Source: a virus. From it: 35,651 bases of DNA. The stretch spans positions 1 to 35,651 of the IMG/VR virus record IMGVR_UViG_3300038701_002120, one strand, 5' to 3'. The translations under genes were made by a program, and so were the position numbers. Shown one piece after another: positions 1 to 7,157 of this stretch. Numbering within the stretch: position 1 is the first letter of the stretch; every line of letters starts with the position of its first letter. The notes under the pieces are model-generated. The model was given only the letters and a program-made list of their open reading frames with translations. It was not told where the DNA came from and did not search any database.

Positions 1-7
1 AGTCTTA

Positions 8-385
8 ATGATAAGCTTTGCAGGATTCGGGTACACTACACCCGACCTGATCCAGAATTCGGAAGCCGTTACTTTCTCTGATTACGACGTAGGAGGAGAA
101 CAAGTAATTGCGTTAAACGTAGTAACTATAAAAGCTGACTTCATTTCTGAAGACAATAGTTTTAGAGCTTCTAACTCTATTGTGTACTTCACAGAAGTAA
201 GTCAAGAAATTTTACAAAGTCAAGAAGGAATTTTAGAAACCGTATTAGCAGAGCAGACTAAACCTCCGTTGATACATTTCGAGAAGGACAATAAAATTAG
301 CTACAAGCCACCTTTAAGGACAACTAACGAAAATGTATTGATGTTCAGGCGCGCCAGAGACGGCTTAACGAGTCGCAAATCATAA
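8..385 (+). CDS. Hypothetical phage protein, possibly 5'-truncated
   Basis: I do not recognise this 125-residue protein. It is acidic in its first half and ends in a basic Arg/Lys-rich tail (RRARDGLTSRKS). No membrane segment or signal peptide is visible. The frame stays open upstream to the window edge, so the ATG used here may be internal and the gene may begin outside the window. It is followed after 25 bases by a strong terminator hairpin, so it is the last gene of its transcript. The reading frame at the window start happens to match that of the truncated methyltransferase at the window end. The protein does not look like a methyltransferase C-terminus, so I do not join them. Confidence 0.5.
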   Translation: MISFAGFGYTTPDLIQNSEAVTFSDYDVGGEQVIALNVVTIKADFISEDNSFRASNSIVYFTEVSQEILQSQEGILETVLAEQTKPPLIHFEKDNKISYKPPLRTTNENVLMFRRARDGLTSRKS

Positions 386-410
386 AGCAAAACCAAAGAA
401 TAAAATATGA

Positions 411-441
411 AAAGCCTCTGCATTGAGGTAGAGGCTTTTTT
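411..441 (+). terminator. Rho-independent terminator
   Basis: A 9-bp perfect stem (AAAGCCTCT with AGAGGCTTT) encloses a 10-nt loop and runs into six T residues. It separates the first ORF from the tRNA-like gene, which begins 3 nt later. Confidence 0.85.
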
Positions 442-443
442 AA

Positions 444-528
444 GGGGAGGTAGCTCAGTTGGATAGAGCGGTTTTCTTGCAAGAGTGAAACAGATTTCAG
501 GTCGTAGGTTCGAGTCCTACCCTTTCCA
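444..528 (+). tRNA. Phage tRNA-like gene, probably tRNA-Ala(UGC), atypical anticodon region
   Basis: The acceptor stem GGGGAGG/CCTTTCC, D stem GCTC/GAGC with an AGTTGGATA loop, and T arm GTAGG-TTCGAGT-CCTAC are all well formed. The acceptor carries a G3:U70 pair and A73, the main alanine identity elements, and a TTGCA string supplies a UGC anticodon after U33. The total of 85 nt is too long for a normal tRNA-Ala. The best anticodon stem, GTTTT with GAAAC, leaves an 11-nt loop and a 12-nt variable region. The alternative is a type-II variable arm (TGAAA/TTTCA), which leaves no proper anticodon stem. It may be functional, processed, or a decayed gene. Isotype is uncertain. Confidence 0.65.
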
Positions 529-532
529 CAAA

Positions 533-667
533 ATGACAATAGAAGAACAAATAGACGGATTATTTATAGAGGAAGCTGAGAGAAGCTGCAATAAGCAAAT
601 CTCGGGTTTCTACTATACTCAAGCAGAGTACGAAGGACTGTCTGTTTACGATATACTCGATAACTAA
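533..667 (+). CDS. Small acidic hypothetical protein (44 aa)
   Basis: A 44-residue acidic ORF starting MTIEEQIDGLF begins only four bases after the tRNA-like gene. The same frame is open further upstream, but that would place the start inside the tRNA, so the ATG at 533 is preferred. I do not recognise a domain. A similar small ORF follows 11 bases later, so these look like co-transcribed accessory genes read through with the tRNA. Confidence 0.5.
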   Translation: MTIEEQIDGLFIEEAERSCNKQISGFYYTQAEYEGLSVYDILDN

Positions 668-678
668 AAACTAATATA

Positions 679-834
679 ATGTTAAACACGGCTGAAAGAA
701 TACTAATACAAGGGAGGTACGATAAAGCTAAGCAGGAAAGATCAAACCTGTTAAAGCTAAAGAAATCTCAAAGAGGAAACAATTTAAAGGAAGTAGAACA
801 AAGACTAACAACGTTAAAAAGATGGCTCAATTAA
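679..834 (+). CDS. Small basic hypothetical protein (51 aa)
   Basis: A 51-residue, Lys/Arg/Gln-rich ORF with predicted helical character (MLNTAERILIQ at the start, LTTLKRWLN at the end). Its last 13 bases overlap the start of the Fur-like regulator gene, which suggests translational coupling. No family is recognised. Its strongly basic, helical composition would fit a nucleic-acid or protein-binding accessory factor, but that is only composition. Confidence 0.55.
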   Translation: MLNTAERILIQGRYDKAKQERSNLLKLKKSQRGNNLKEVEQRLTTLKRWLN

Positions 835-1244
835 TAGAAATCAAAGGAGGAAAAGTTTTCGTAAACATAGAAGGGGAAATGGTAGAAACCAGAGACCCTA
901 AATTAATAGGGTTAGCTATACTAGATTCCTTAGAGGGAATAGAAGATAATATGTACGAGATCGTCTGCGACAAGTTTACAAACCACTTAGAAACTAAGAA
1001 CCTAAGAAAGACCCCTGAGAGATACGCTATTGTAGAGGTAGTATGTAAAAATGAAAAGCCGTTTAGCACAAACAATATTTACGATATGATGCGAGACTCT
1101 TACAGGGTTTCTAAAGCAACCATATTTAACACAATGAGACTGCTATTAGAGTGCGGAATCATAAAGAGAAGTGACATTAGTCAAACAAACGAAATGTTTA
1201 AAACAACATACTTCGAGATAGAATACTTGAAGTTAACAGCGTAA
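822..1244 (+). CDS. Fur-like winged-helix transcriptional regulator
   Basis: This 140-residue protein has an unfamiliar N-terminal part (1-60) followed by a winged helix (about 61-137) that matches the DNA-binding half of Fur/PerR proteins: LRKTPERYAIVEVV (helix 1-2), a turn, IYDMMRDSYRVSKATIFNTMRLLLECGIIKR (recognition helix about 97-110) and the wing MFKTTYFEI. The Fur C-terminal dimerisation domain and His-rich metal site are absent, so it probably does not sense metal in the usual way; the N-terminal segment may serve for dimerisation. It lies directly upstream of the terminase genes, where phages often encode a late regulator. I propose it acts on the 7-1-7 palindromes before the portal and tail-fibre genes. 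Family assignment is fairly sure, role is inference. Confidence 0.75.
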   Translation: MAQLIEIKGGKVFVNIEGEMVETRDPKLIGLAILDSLEGIEDNMYEIVCDKFTNHLETKNLRKTPERYAIVEVVCKNEKPFSTNNIYDMMRDSYRVSKATIFNTMRLLLECGIIKRSDISQTNEMFKTTYFEIEYLKLTA

Positions 1245-1248
1245 ATGT

Positions 1249-1328
1249 GAAGCCTCATATTAACTCTTTGCTTGTCGGCAAGGTCGCTATTTGTTATGTG
1301 CCGAAAGGTATCAGTTCGGAGAGGCTTC
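1249..1328 (+). ncRNA. Structured intergenic RNA candidate
   Basis: The spacer after the Fur-like gene is closed by a perfect 8-bp helix, GAAGCCTC with GAGGCTTC. Inside is a second helix TCGGCA/TGCCGA. Competing hairpins are CTTG-TCGG-CAAG and CCGAA/TTCGG. It begins five bases after the upstream stop codon and is GC-richer than the surrounding spacer. No T-run follows the outer helix, so it is not a simple terminator. It could be a leader or antiterminator element for the terminase operon, or a small RNA. I match it to no known class. Confidence 0.45.
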
Positions 1329-1381
1329 GGAGTTATTATTTCTCTATTCATTAGCCGTAAATAACAATAAGACTGACTTTT

Positions 1382-1404
1382 AAGGGTGGGAAAGAAACCC
1401 TTTT
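1382..1404 (+). terminator. Weak terminator-like hairpin
   Basis: AAGGGT and ACCCTT form a 6-bp stem with a 9-nt purine loop, followed by TTTT. It sits 13 bases before the next gene, so it may be an attenuator or a leader hairpin rather than a full terminator. Confidence 0.4.
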
Positions 1405-1416
1405 AAACTTAAAATT

Positions 1417-1599
1417 ATGACTGAATATATTATAGCATTCGTATTAGGGGTATTAGTAGGGTACTACATTCTTAACGTTGTTCAAGGTGTAGGAATAGCT
1501 ATGTTATTAAAATTCCTGAACTCTGGAGACGATGAAAAGAAAAATAAAGACCGATTTAAAGAGCTATTGAAACAGAAAATAGAAGAAAGTAAAAAGTAA
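1417..1599 (+). CDS. Small single-pass membrane protein
   Basis: The 60-residue protein has an N-terminal hydrophobic stretch (about residues 4-32, containing a GVLVGYYIL motif) and a highly charged C-terminal tail rich in Lys and Glu. This is the look of a type of small inner-membrane protein common next to phage terminase genes. Its stop codon overlaps the terS ATG (TAATG), so the two are probably translated together. The function is not known. Confidence 0.65.
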   Translation: MTEYIIAFVLGVLVGYYILNVVQGVGIAMLLKFLNSGDDEKKNKDRFKELLKQKIEESKK

Positions 1600-2057
1600 T
1601 GGCTTATAAACCTGAAGAAATAAAAGAAATGTTTAACGCTATTTGCGACAATATCGCTGACGAAGGTATGTCGTTACGAAAAGCTTTGCAACAACCTAAC
1701 ACCCCAAACGCGAAGACTTTTTACAAATGGCTAGAAGAAAGCGACGATAAAAGCAAACAATACGCGCGCGCGTGCGAGAGGCGTGCCGAATTTTACGCCG
1801 ATGAAATTTTAGAAATTGCAGACACTACCAATGCCGACGCTTGGGTGGGAGACGACGGAGTTACTAGGGTTGACGGTCAAGCTATACAACGTTCTAAACT
1901 TATGGTTGATACTCGTAAGTGGTTAATGTCAAAAATGAACCCTAGAAAATACGGAAACAAAGTTGATCTTACTTCGGACGGAAAACAGATAAAACAAGTA
2001 CCAGCCGTTAAGGTTGAGTTTGTCGATTATTCAGAAGATGAACCAGAAGAGAAATAA
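1599..2057 (+). CDS. terS: Terminase small subunit
   Basis: This 152-residue protein has the arrangement of a phage terminase small subunit. An N-terminal helix-turn-helix region (about 8-50, with NAKTFYKWLEES) would recognise the packaging site. A central helical oligomerisation region follows (about 55-110, RRAEFYADEILEIAD), then the typical motif RKWLMSKMNPRKYGNKVDLT near 107-125. It selects phage DNA and feeds it to the large subunit. The large-subunit gene lies just downstream with only one small ORF between. Length and order are normal. Confidence 0.88.
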   Translation: MAYKPEEIKEMFNAICDNIADEGMSLRKALQQPNTPNAKTFYKWLEESDDKSKQYARACERRAEFYADEILEIADTTNADAWVGDDGVTRVDGQAIQRSKLMVDTRKWLMSKMNPRKYGNKVDLTSDGKQIKQVPAVKVEFVDYSEDEPEEK

Positions 2058-2060
2058 TTT

Positions 2061-2086
2061 GTCTCCACACGGTGAGAGAACGAGAC
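2061..2086 (+). other. Intergenic hairpin after terS
   Basis: CTCCAC and GTGAGAG can form an inner stem with one bulge, and GTCTC/GAGAC can close it outside. There is no T-run. The 22-bp repeat shared with attP begins at its last base. The role is unknown; it could stabilise mRNA or be part of a packaging site. Confidence 0.35.
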
Positions 2087-2107
2087 TAAAATACTGATTA
2101 TCAATTA
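2086..2107 (+). repeat. 22-bp repeat also present beside attP
   Basis: This 22-bp string starts CTAAAATACTG and ends ATTATCAATTA. An identical copy lies at 26295-26316, just outside the attP core, and a partial copy (TGATTATCAGTTA) at about 23385-23397. The core TGATTATCA is near-palindromic, so it may be a protein-binding site. Confidence 0.6.
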
Positions 2108-2118
2108 AATAAAAAATA

Positions 2119-2262
2119 ATGAAAAATTGCAAAATTACAGCAGAAGAGTTCGTAAAAGCGTGTGAAAAAGCAGCGATAGCTTTTAACAGGCTTTCAATCT
2201 CATTAGATCAACTTCAAAAGAAACCAAAGTACGCACTCCCTAAAAGCAAGTATCATAATTAA
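2119..2262 (+). CDS. Small hypothetical protein between terS and terL
   Basis: A 47-residue basic ORF starts MKNCKITAEEFVKACEKA and ends in a Lys-rich tail. Its TAA overlaps the terL ATG by one base (TAATG), the same coupling seen at the terS start. No domain is recognised. Position suggests a packaging accessory or a simple filler ORF. Confidence 0.55.
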   Translation: MKNCKITAEEFVKACEKAAIAFNRLSISLDQLQKKPKYALPKSKYHN

Positions 2263-3608
2263 TGTTAATTCGACCTTCTACATATTCAAAACCACTATTT
2301 ACAGAGAATTTTTACGAGTGTGATATTTGGGGAGGTCGTGGACGTGGCGGTTCTCATAATATGACGCTTTACGCTTTGTTTTCTATGGTAACTTCAACCT
2401 ACTTCAGAGGTTACTTTGTCAGGGCAATTCAAGGAACTGTTAGAGATTCGCTTTGGCAGGATTTTAAAGACCGAATTCAGGAAGTTTCAGAGCTAAACGA
2501 CTACGATTATTTCAAAGACTTTAAGCTAATTGATACCGATATGACAGCCGTTTATCTTCCAAACGGAAACTCTATAAAGTCAAAAGGATTCAAAGCAAGT
2601 TCTAAAAGCAATACGGCAAATATGAAGTCTATTGCTGGTGCAACTCATGTTATGATAGAAGAAACTGAGGAGGTCGGACAAGAAGAGTACAATAAACTAG
2701 CCGATTCACTTAGAACGATTAAAGCTCCTGTTAAAATTATTCGCTCCTGGAATGCGCCACCGAAGGAACATTGGTTAGTAAAAGACTATTACGATTTAAT
2801 GGAAAGCGGAGAGGAAGGATATTACAAGCTTAAATCTAAAAACCTTCCTAATCACTTATCAATATTTGGAACTTATAAAGACAATATTAAGAATCTTGAT
2901 CCTAATACGATTGCAAGGTATGAGCGTTACAAATTAACCCAGCCGAGATACTATTTTAATCAAATTAGAGGTTTAGTTTGTGACGGTGGAGACAGTAAAG
3001 TTTATTACGGCTGGAAGCGTATTAGTACAGAAGAGTTTATTGCTATCGACGGGGTTGAGGCTTACGGTCTTGATTTTGGAGACACAGCGCCAACAGCTTT
3101 AACTCATGTCAAATACAAAGACGGGGCTTTTTACAGGCGAGAACTCATGTACAAGCCTTTGAGGACTTTAAATCTCCAGCATAAAGAATACTTGAAAAAG
3201 ATTAGAGACACTATCCAGAGCCAACCAGAAGACGAACAAAATAACATTTGGTCTAAACATAGAGGATTACTCTCTTACGTGTTTTCTGAAATGGGAGTTG
3301 ATAAAAATATGCTCATGTTTTGCGATCCTGCTCAAAAGGGATTAATCATTGAGTTAAGACAGGCTGGATTCAATGCAATAGGAGCAAAAAAAGACAAGGC
3401 TGCTAATATAAATTTCATTAATAGAGGCTTGAATTATTACACAGAAGACTCTCCTAATATGGAAAATGAATACAACGGATATTATCTCGAAACTGACATT
3501 AACAAAGTTCCAATCGACGGAAAACCAATCAAAGGAAACGATCACTTAATGGAGGCACAAGAATACGGCTGTCGAGGCTTAAAAGACAGCTACGGAATTA
3601 TACTCTAA
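2262..3608 (+). CDS. terL: Terminase large subunit (ATPase-nuclease)
   Basis: The motor that translocates and cuts phage DNA. In the 448 residues the ATPase region has a P-loop position GGRGRGGSHN (24-33), a Walker B MIEETEE (131-137) and a coupling motif SWNAPP (162-167). The RNase H-like nuclease region has acidic residues in GLDFGD (D271), FCDPA (D355) and GNDHLMEA (D427). The canonical P-loop lysine (GKS) is replaced by Gly. I believe a GRGRGGS form recurs in related Bacteroidota terminases, where neighbouring arginines may substitute, so this is probably a lineage trait rather than damage. It belongs to the terminase_3/PBSX-like group. Length is normal. Confidence 0.93.
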   Translation: MLIRPSTYSKPLFTENFYECDIWGGRGRGGSHNMTLYALFSMVTSTYFRGYFVRAIQGTVRDSLWQDFKDRIQEVSELNDYDYFKDFKLIDTDMTAVYLPNGNSIKSKGFKASSKSNTANMKSIAGATHVMIEETEEVGQEEYNKLADSLRTIKAPVKIIRSWNAPPKEHWLVKDYYDLMESGEEGYYKLKSKNLPNHLSIFGTYKDNIKNLDPNTIARYERYKLTQPRYYFNQIRGLVCDGGDSKVYYGWKRISTEEFIAIDGVEAYGLDFGDTAPTALTHVKYKDGAFYRRELMYKPLRTLNLQHKEYLKKIRDTIQSQPEDEQNNIWSKHRGLLSYVFSEMGVDKNMLMFCDPAQKGLIIELRQAGFNAIGAKKDKAANINFINRGLNYYTEDSPNMENEYNGYYLETDINKVPIDGKPIKGNDHLMEAQEYGCRGLKDSYGIIL

Positions 3609-3614
3609 TTTGTC

Positions 3615-3637
3615 TTATTTAGAACGGTTCTAAATAA
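3615..3637. promoter_or_regulatory. 23-bp palindromic operator before the portal gene
   Basis: A perfect 23-bp palindrome has half-sites TTATTTAGAAC and GTTCTAAATAA around a single G. The inner part, TTAGAAC-N-GTTCTAA, has the 7-1-7 form of Fur/PerR-family boxes. The only other full copy is at 18663-18685, differing only in the centre base. In both cases an 11-nt gap separates it from a TAnnTTT -7 box, so it covers the -33 region. It is probably an activator site. Confidence 0.75.
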
Positions 3638-3648
3638 AATTTTAAAAT

Positions 3649-3656
3649 TATATTTG
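3649..3656 (+). promoter_or_regulatory. -7 box of candidate late promoter 1
   Basis: TATATTTG matches the Bacteroidota -7 consensus TAnnTTTG exactly. No TTTG lies at a correct -33 distance; the palindrome occupies that place. The portal ATG begins 18 nt after the box. This suggests an activator-dependent promoter for the head and tail genes. Confidence 0.6.
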
Positions 3657-3674
3657 TCTTGTTAACAGGCATAT

Positions 3675-4895
3675 ATGGGTTTTACATTTTCACTTAATTT
3701 AGGTCGTAATGGTTTGAAGAGTCGCTTCAAGAAATCCGTTTACTCTCTTTTTAATGCCACGCCTCAATACAACGACTTCAACGACGAGGCAGACAAAATA
3801 CAGGCTGTACTTACCAATCCAGCAGCTTTAAAAGTATTTGCTCTACAATGCGACTTATTTTCGTTAGCTACTATTCAGGTTAAAAAAGACGATAAAATTG
3901 TCGAAAACGATTCTGTTTTAAAGCTTTTTGAAAACCCTAACCCTTTTCAATCTCAAAGGCAATTCCTTTGGGATTTCATGTTTTGGAATATGTTAGGTAA
4001 CGCCGTTTTATACATTAAATCGGGGAATGTAGATCGAGAAAATAACATGATGTATTTCTTAGATACGTCTAGGCTTATCTTTCCAGGAAAACTAAAGAAG
4101 AAGATAGGTAGGTTAATTTTATCTAAGCAAAGTCTTAGAGAAATTGAAGACGAGAAAGTTGAATACAAAAACGAAGGAGGTAAATCTAACTTCTTCACGA
4201 TTAAAGAACTCTTATTTGTTTCCGATTTAACTAATAGTACGGGAAACTGGTTCAAAGGCACTTCAAGACTCGACGCTCTTTACAAGATAATAGCCAACTC
4301 TGAAGCTGGTATTGATAGTAAAAACATTAACGCTAGGTATTTAGGAAAATATATCGTTAACGGAAAGGTAGACGAGAAAAACGTCAATCTTCCAATGATG
4401 AAAAATGAAGAGAAAAAGGAGATTGAAGACCGCGTTGACGGAGACAAAAAGGTTTTTGCAGTTACTTCTCCAGTAACAGTACAAAGGTTTATCGAGCAAT
4501 CTCAAGTTTTAGAAAACCTAGACAAGAGTTATTTAGCTGACTATTACAAAATAGGAAAAATGTACGGGATTCCTAGAGACGTTCTTGAGGCTTACACAAG
4601 TAGTACTTATGAGAATCAAGAAAAAGCAAGAGGGTCGCACGTAAGCTACACCCTTTCGCCTAAAGGTTGTGATTTAGGAGACAGTATAGCTAAAAGGCTT
4701 GACTATCAAGAAAAGAAAATCTCTCTTGATTGGTCTCACCTTCCTTTTATGCAAGTATTTAAGAAGGATGAAGCTAAAGTAAATGAAACTAACGCTAAGT
4801 CTTTAGAAAAACTGATTAAAGCAGGAGTTACGCCTGAGAGCGCAGCATTAGCGCTGGGAATGGATGTAGAATTTAAAAAGAAGGAAAATGAATAA
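3675..4895 (+). CDS. Portal protein (HK97-like)
   Basis: This 406-residue protein would form the dodecameric portal ring at the capsid vertex through which DNA enters and leaves. It follows terL and precedes the protease and capsid genes, the standard order. Features typical of the HK97-type portal family are the N-terminal basic segment, LFENPNPFQSQRQFLWDFMF (about 85-105), the wing segment with NAVLYIKSGN, and the stem/crown stretch QVLENLDKSYLADYYKIGKM leading to GIPRDVLEAYTSSTYENQEK. The C-terminus is charged. It has its own candidate late promoter immediately upstream, unlike the terminase genes. Confidence 0.88.
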   Translation: MGFTFSLNLGRNGLKSRFKKSVYSLFNATPQYNDFNDEADKIQAVLTNPAALKVFALQCDLFSLATIQVKKDDKIVENDSVLKLFENPNPFQSQRQFLWDFMFWNMLGNAVLYIKSGNVDRENNMMYFLDTSRLIFPGKLKKKIGRLILSKQSLREIEDEKVEYKNEGGKSNFFTIKELLFVSDLTNSTGNWFKGTSRLDALYKIIANSEAGIDSKNINARYLGKYIVNGKVDEKNVNLPMMKNEEKKEIEDRVDGDKKVFAVTSPVTVQRFIEQSQVLENLDKSYLADYYKIGKMYGIPRDVLEAYTSSTYENQEKARGSHVSYTLSPKGCDLGDSIAKRLDYQEKKISLDWSHLPFMQVFKKDEAKVNETNAKSLEKLIKAGVTPESAALALGMDVEFKKKENE

Positions 4896-5010
4896 CAAGA
4901 AAATTGATTATAGCAAAATAGATAAAGGAAGGGTTGATGTAGAAAAGTTAAAGAAATCTGTAAAAGAAAAAGAGAAGATTAGTAGAAACGGTAAAAGCGT
5001 ACTAAAATGA
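4888..5010 (+). CDS. Small basic hypothetical protein
   Basis: A 40-residue, Lys-rich ORF (MNNKKIDYSKIDKGRV at the start) overlaps the portal gene end by 8 bases and the protease gene start by 4 bases (ATGA). Such tight overlaps on both sides are good evidence that it is translated. It has no recognisable domain. Position between portal and protease suggests an assembly-related role, but nothing in the sequence proves that. Confidence 0.6.
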   Translation: MNNKKIDYSKIDKGRVDVEKLKKSVKEKEKISRNGKSVLK

Positions 5011-5828
5011 AAAAGTTTATTTGTAAAGAATTAGACAACAAGCCTTTTGAAACAAAAGAGGCTTTGTTTGCTGAGTTAAAAGCTAAAGAACAAGAGATTA
5101 TTGACGCTAAAAAAAGCGAACCTAAAGAAACTCGAAGTCTTGAGCTGCCGTTACTTCAGAATTACGACTTCAAAGCTCCTTTCAAAACGGAGAAAGGTTA
5201 TTTCTACGCTATTATTAATACTACTAATATTCTCGATAGTCACGGAGATGTACACTTGCCTAAAATATGGAATAAAAGCGCAAAAGAGCAAAACGGTAAG
5301 ACGTATTATGTAGCGGATCACGAGCTTAAAATAAACGGCGTTATTGTGCGTCCTGAAAATGTAGAAATTCAACTACATAAAACCACTTTTAAAGAGTTAG
5401 GATATGATTTAGAAGGTTCTACCGTCGCTTTGGTTTTTAAAATGCCAATAGATAAAATCAAAAATAGCGCTGCAAAAGAAATTATAGACAATCAAGAGCA
5501 AGTTGAGAATTCAATTAGAATGAAATACATAAACCTAGTATTGTGTATTGACTCTTCTAACCCTGATTTAAAGAAAGAAAAAGAGAATTTCGACAAGTAT
5601 TACCCTCAAGTAGCTAATAAGGAAAAAGCCGACGAGCTTGGTTATTTCTGGGCTATTCTTGAAGGAGGAATTCACAAAGAAGGTAGCATGGTTTTATTTG
5701 GAAGCAATAGCGCAACTCATATCGTGTACCACCAAGAAGAAAAAGCCGACTCTAAGTCACTTTTACATATTGAGCCGTTCTCAGAAAACACTCAAGCAAA
5801 ACAATTATTTATTCAAAATTTAATCTAA
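5007..5828 (+). CDS. Prohead maturation protease (HK97 U35-like)
   Basis: The 273-residue protein has the fold signature of phage prohead proteases: a beta segment GYFYAIINTTNILDSHGDVH (about 67-86), where DSxGDV is the usual family motif, then the probable catalytic His in YVADHEL (about 101-107) and the probable catalytic Ser in the GGIHKEGSMVLFGSN region (about 220-234). It would cleave the N-terminal scaffold part of the capsid protein during maturation. The neighbouring capsid gene has exactly such an N-terminal coiled-coil segment. A 35-residue charged N-terminal extension is present. Confidence 0.8.
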   Translation: MKKFICKELDNKPFETKEALFAELKAKEQEIIDAKKSEPKETRSLELPLLQNYDFKAPFKTEKGYFYAIINTTNILDSHGDVHLPKIWNKSAKEQNGKTYYVADHELKINGVIVRPENVEIQLHKTTFKELGYDLEGSTVALVFKMPIDKIKNSAAKEIIDNQEQVENSIRMKYINLVLCIDSSNPDLKKEKENFDKYYPQVANKEKADELGYFWAILEGGIHKEGSMVLFGSNSATHIVYHQEEKADSKSLLHIEPFSENTQAKQLFIQNLI

Positions 5829-5833
5829 ACAAC

Positions 5834-7153
5834 ATGAAAAAAGATTTTTTAAAGTTTTTAGAAACTAAAAACATTTCAGAGGACGACTATAAAGCAAAGT
5901 CCGACGCTGAGAAAGCAGAATTGCACACAGAATTTTTCAATAACCAGTTTAAGGAATTGAAAAAATCTATTGAAGCAAAGCCAGACGCTAAGAAATTAGA
6001 AGATGCTGAAAAAGAGCTTAAAACCTTACAAGAAGGTATGAAAGATTACGTTAAGTCTTCTGACTTAGACGGTATTAAAAAGCAATTAAGCGAAGCTGAA
6101 GAGCTTATAGATCAGTTAAAAGAAAACGCTGGAACTTCTAGCAATGGAAGTGCTATCAAGAAATTATTAGACAAGAAAAAAACTGCTATTGACAAAATGG
6201 TAGAAAATAAGTCTGGTAATGTTGAAATGGTAGTAAAAGCTACTCAAACCGCTACCGATATCGGAGACAGAGACGTTTACGCAGAAATGGAAAGCGGAAC
6301 TAACAGAAAGCCTTTCAGACGCTTTAATATTGCTGCTCTGTTTAGAAGACTTCCTATCAAAAAAGAGTATTTGAAGTATAGAGAAGAAGATACGGTAACT
6401 AGAGACGCGAAAGTTGTTGTAAGGTGTGCTACTTCTACTCATAACACAAAGAAAAATTGGGTTATTAGAACTTTAGAGATTGCAAAAGTTCGTGATTTTA
6501 CTGATATCTGCGAAGATATGATGGACGATTACGATTTTGTAGAGGGAGAAATCAAAGAATTAGTTGAACAAAGTGTTGAGGCTAAAGAAGAGCAAGAGTT
6601 ATTGTCTGGTTCTGGTGACGGTTCAAACGGTACTTATTTGTCTATTGACACTATCTCTTCTGAGTTTTCTGCTGCAAATGCTTTAGCTTCTTTCGCTAAC
6701 GCTTTTCAAGCTCCTACTCTAGCAGAGTTAACGGCAGCAATGAAGTCTCAAATTGAGACATTCGGTCAAGAAAATGCCTGGAAACCTAACACAATCATTA
6801 TGAACTCTACTGACTTAGTGAAGTTTAAGCATCAAAAGAATGCTAACAATGATTATTTATTACCTCACTTCATTTCTACTAACGGAAATGTTTTAAGTGA
6901 TATGCAAATTGTAACCTCTCCTTTGATTGCTCCTAACACTTTGTATGTTATCGACACTAATCAAGGTGTTATTAGGGATAGAAAAGCTACTACGGTTTCT
7001 ATGTATTGGGAAAACAAAGATAATGCTGAGCATGAAATGGTTACAGTAAAAGCTTTAAAGCGATCTCAATTACACGTTAAAAACATTAATAGAGATGCGT
7101 TTATGAAGTGTTCTGATATCGCAGCAGCATTAACAGCAATCACTAAAGCTTAA
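5834..7153 (+). CDS. Major capsid protein (HK97 fold)
   Basis: This 439-residue protein has a Lys/Glu-rich coiled-coil N-terminus (about 1-115), which serves as an internal scaffold and is probably removed by the protease encoded upstream. An HK97-like capsid domain follows. Recognisable segments are the axial/peripheral part around EQELLSGSGDGSNGTYLSI (about 255-275), the WKPNTIIMNSTDLVKFKHQK stretch (about 315-335) and the C-terminal strand pair with VIDTNQGVIRDRK. Gene order portal, protease, capsid agrees. Clean spacing of 5 bases on each side indicates operon translation. Confidence 0.9.
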   Translation: MKKDFLKFLETKNISEDDYKAKSDAEKAELHTEFFNNQFKELKKSIEAKPDAKKLEDAEKELKTLQEGMKDYVKSSDLDGIKKQLSEAEELIDQLKENAGTSSNGSAIKKLLDKKKTAIDKMVENKSGNVEMVVKATQTATDIGDRDVYAEMESGTNRKPFRRFNIAALFRRLPIKKEYLKYREEDTVTRDAKVVVRCATSTHNTKKNWVIRTLEIAKVRDFTDICEDMMDDYDFVEGEIKELVEQSVEAKEEQELLSGSGDGSNGTYLSIDTISSEFSAANALASFANAFQAPTLAELTAAMKSQIETFGQENAWKPNTIIMNSTDLVKFKHQKNANNDYLLPHFISTNGNVLSDMQIVTSPLIAPNTLYVIDTNQGVIRDRKATTVSMYWENKDNAEHEMVTVKALKRSQLHVKNINRDAFMKCSDIAAALTAITKA

Positions 7154-7157
7154 TATC

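Noticed and set aside
1-385. Joining the window end to the window start to complete the methyltransferase
   Set aside because: The frame stays open across the junction, but the sequence after it does not look like the C-terminus of such methyltransferases. An open frame has a good chance of arising randomly, so I do not claim a circular closure here.
345-539. Minus-strand ORF over the terminator and tRNA-like gene
   Set aside because: The translation runs through a tRNA and a terminator, a common source of false ORFs (the RTRTYDLK string is typical).
3615-3637. Reading the palindrome as a terminator or as a serine-recombinase crossover site
   Set aside because: The stem is AT-rich with no proper T-run and lies just before a -7 box at both copies. 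The single-base centre does not fit the two-base crossover of serine recombinases. Neither is excluded fully.
3953-4261. Minus-strand ORF of 102 aa inside the portal gene
   Set aside because: It lies fully within a confident portal gene and has no start context, domain or operon partner.
5101-5823. Alternative-frame ORFs inside the protease gene
   Set aside because: Several short ORFs in both strands overlap the well-supported protease gene and show no domain or conserved composition.
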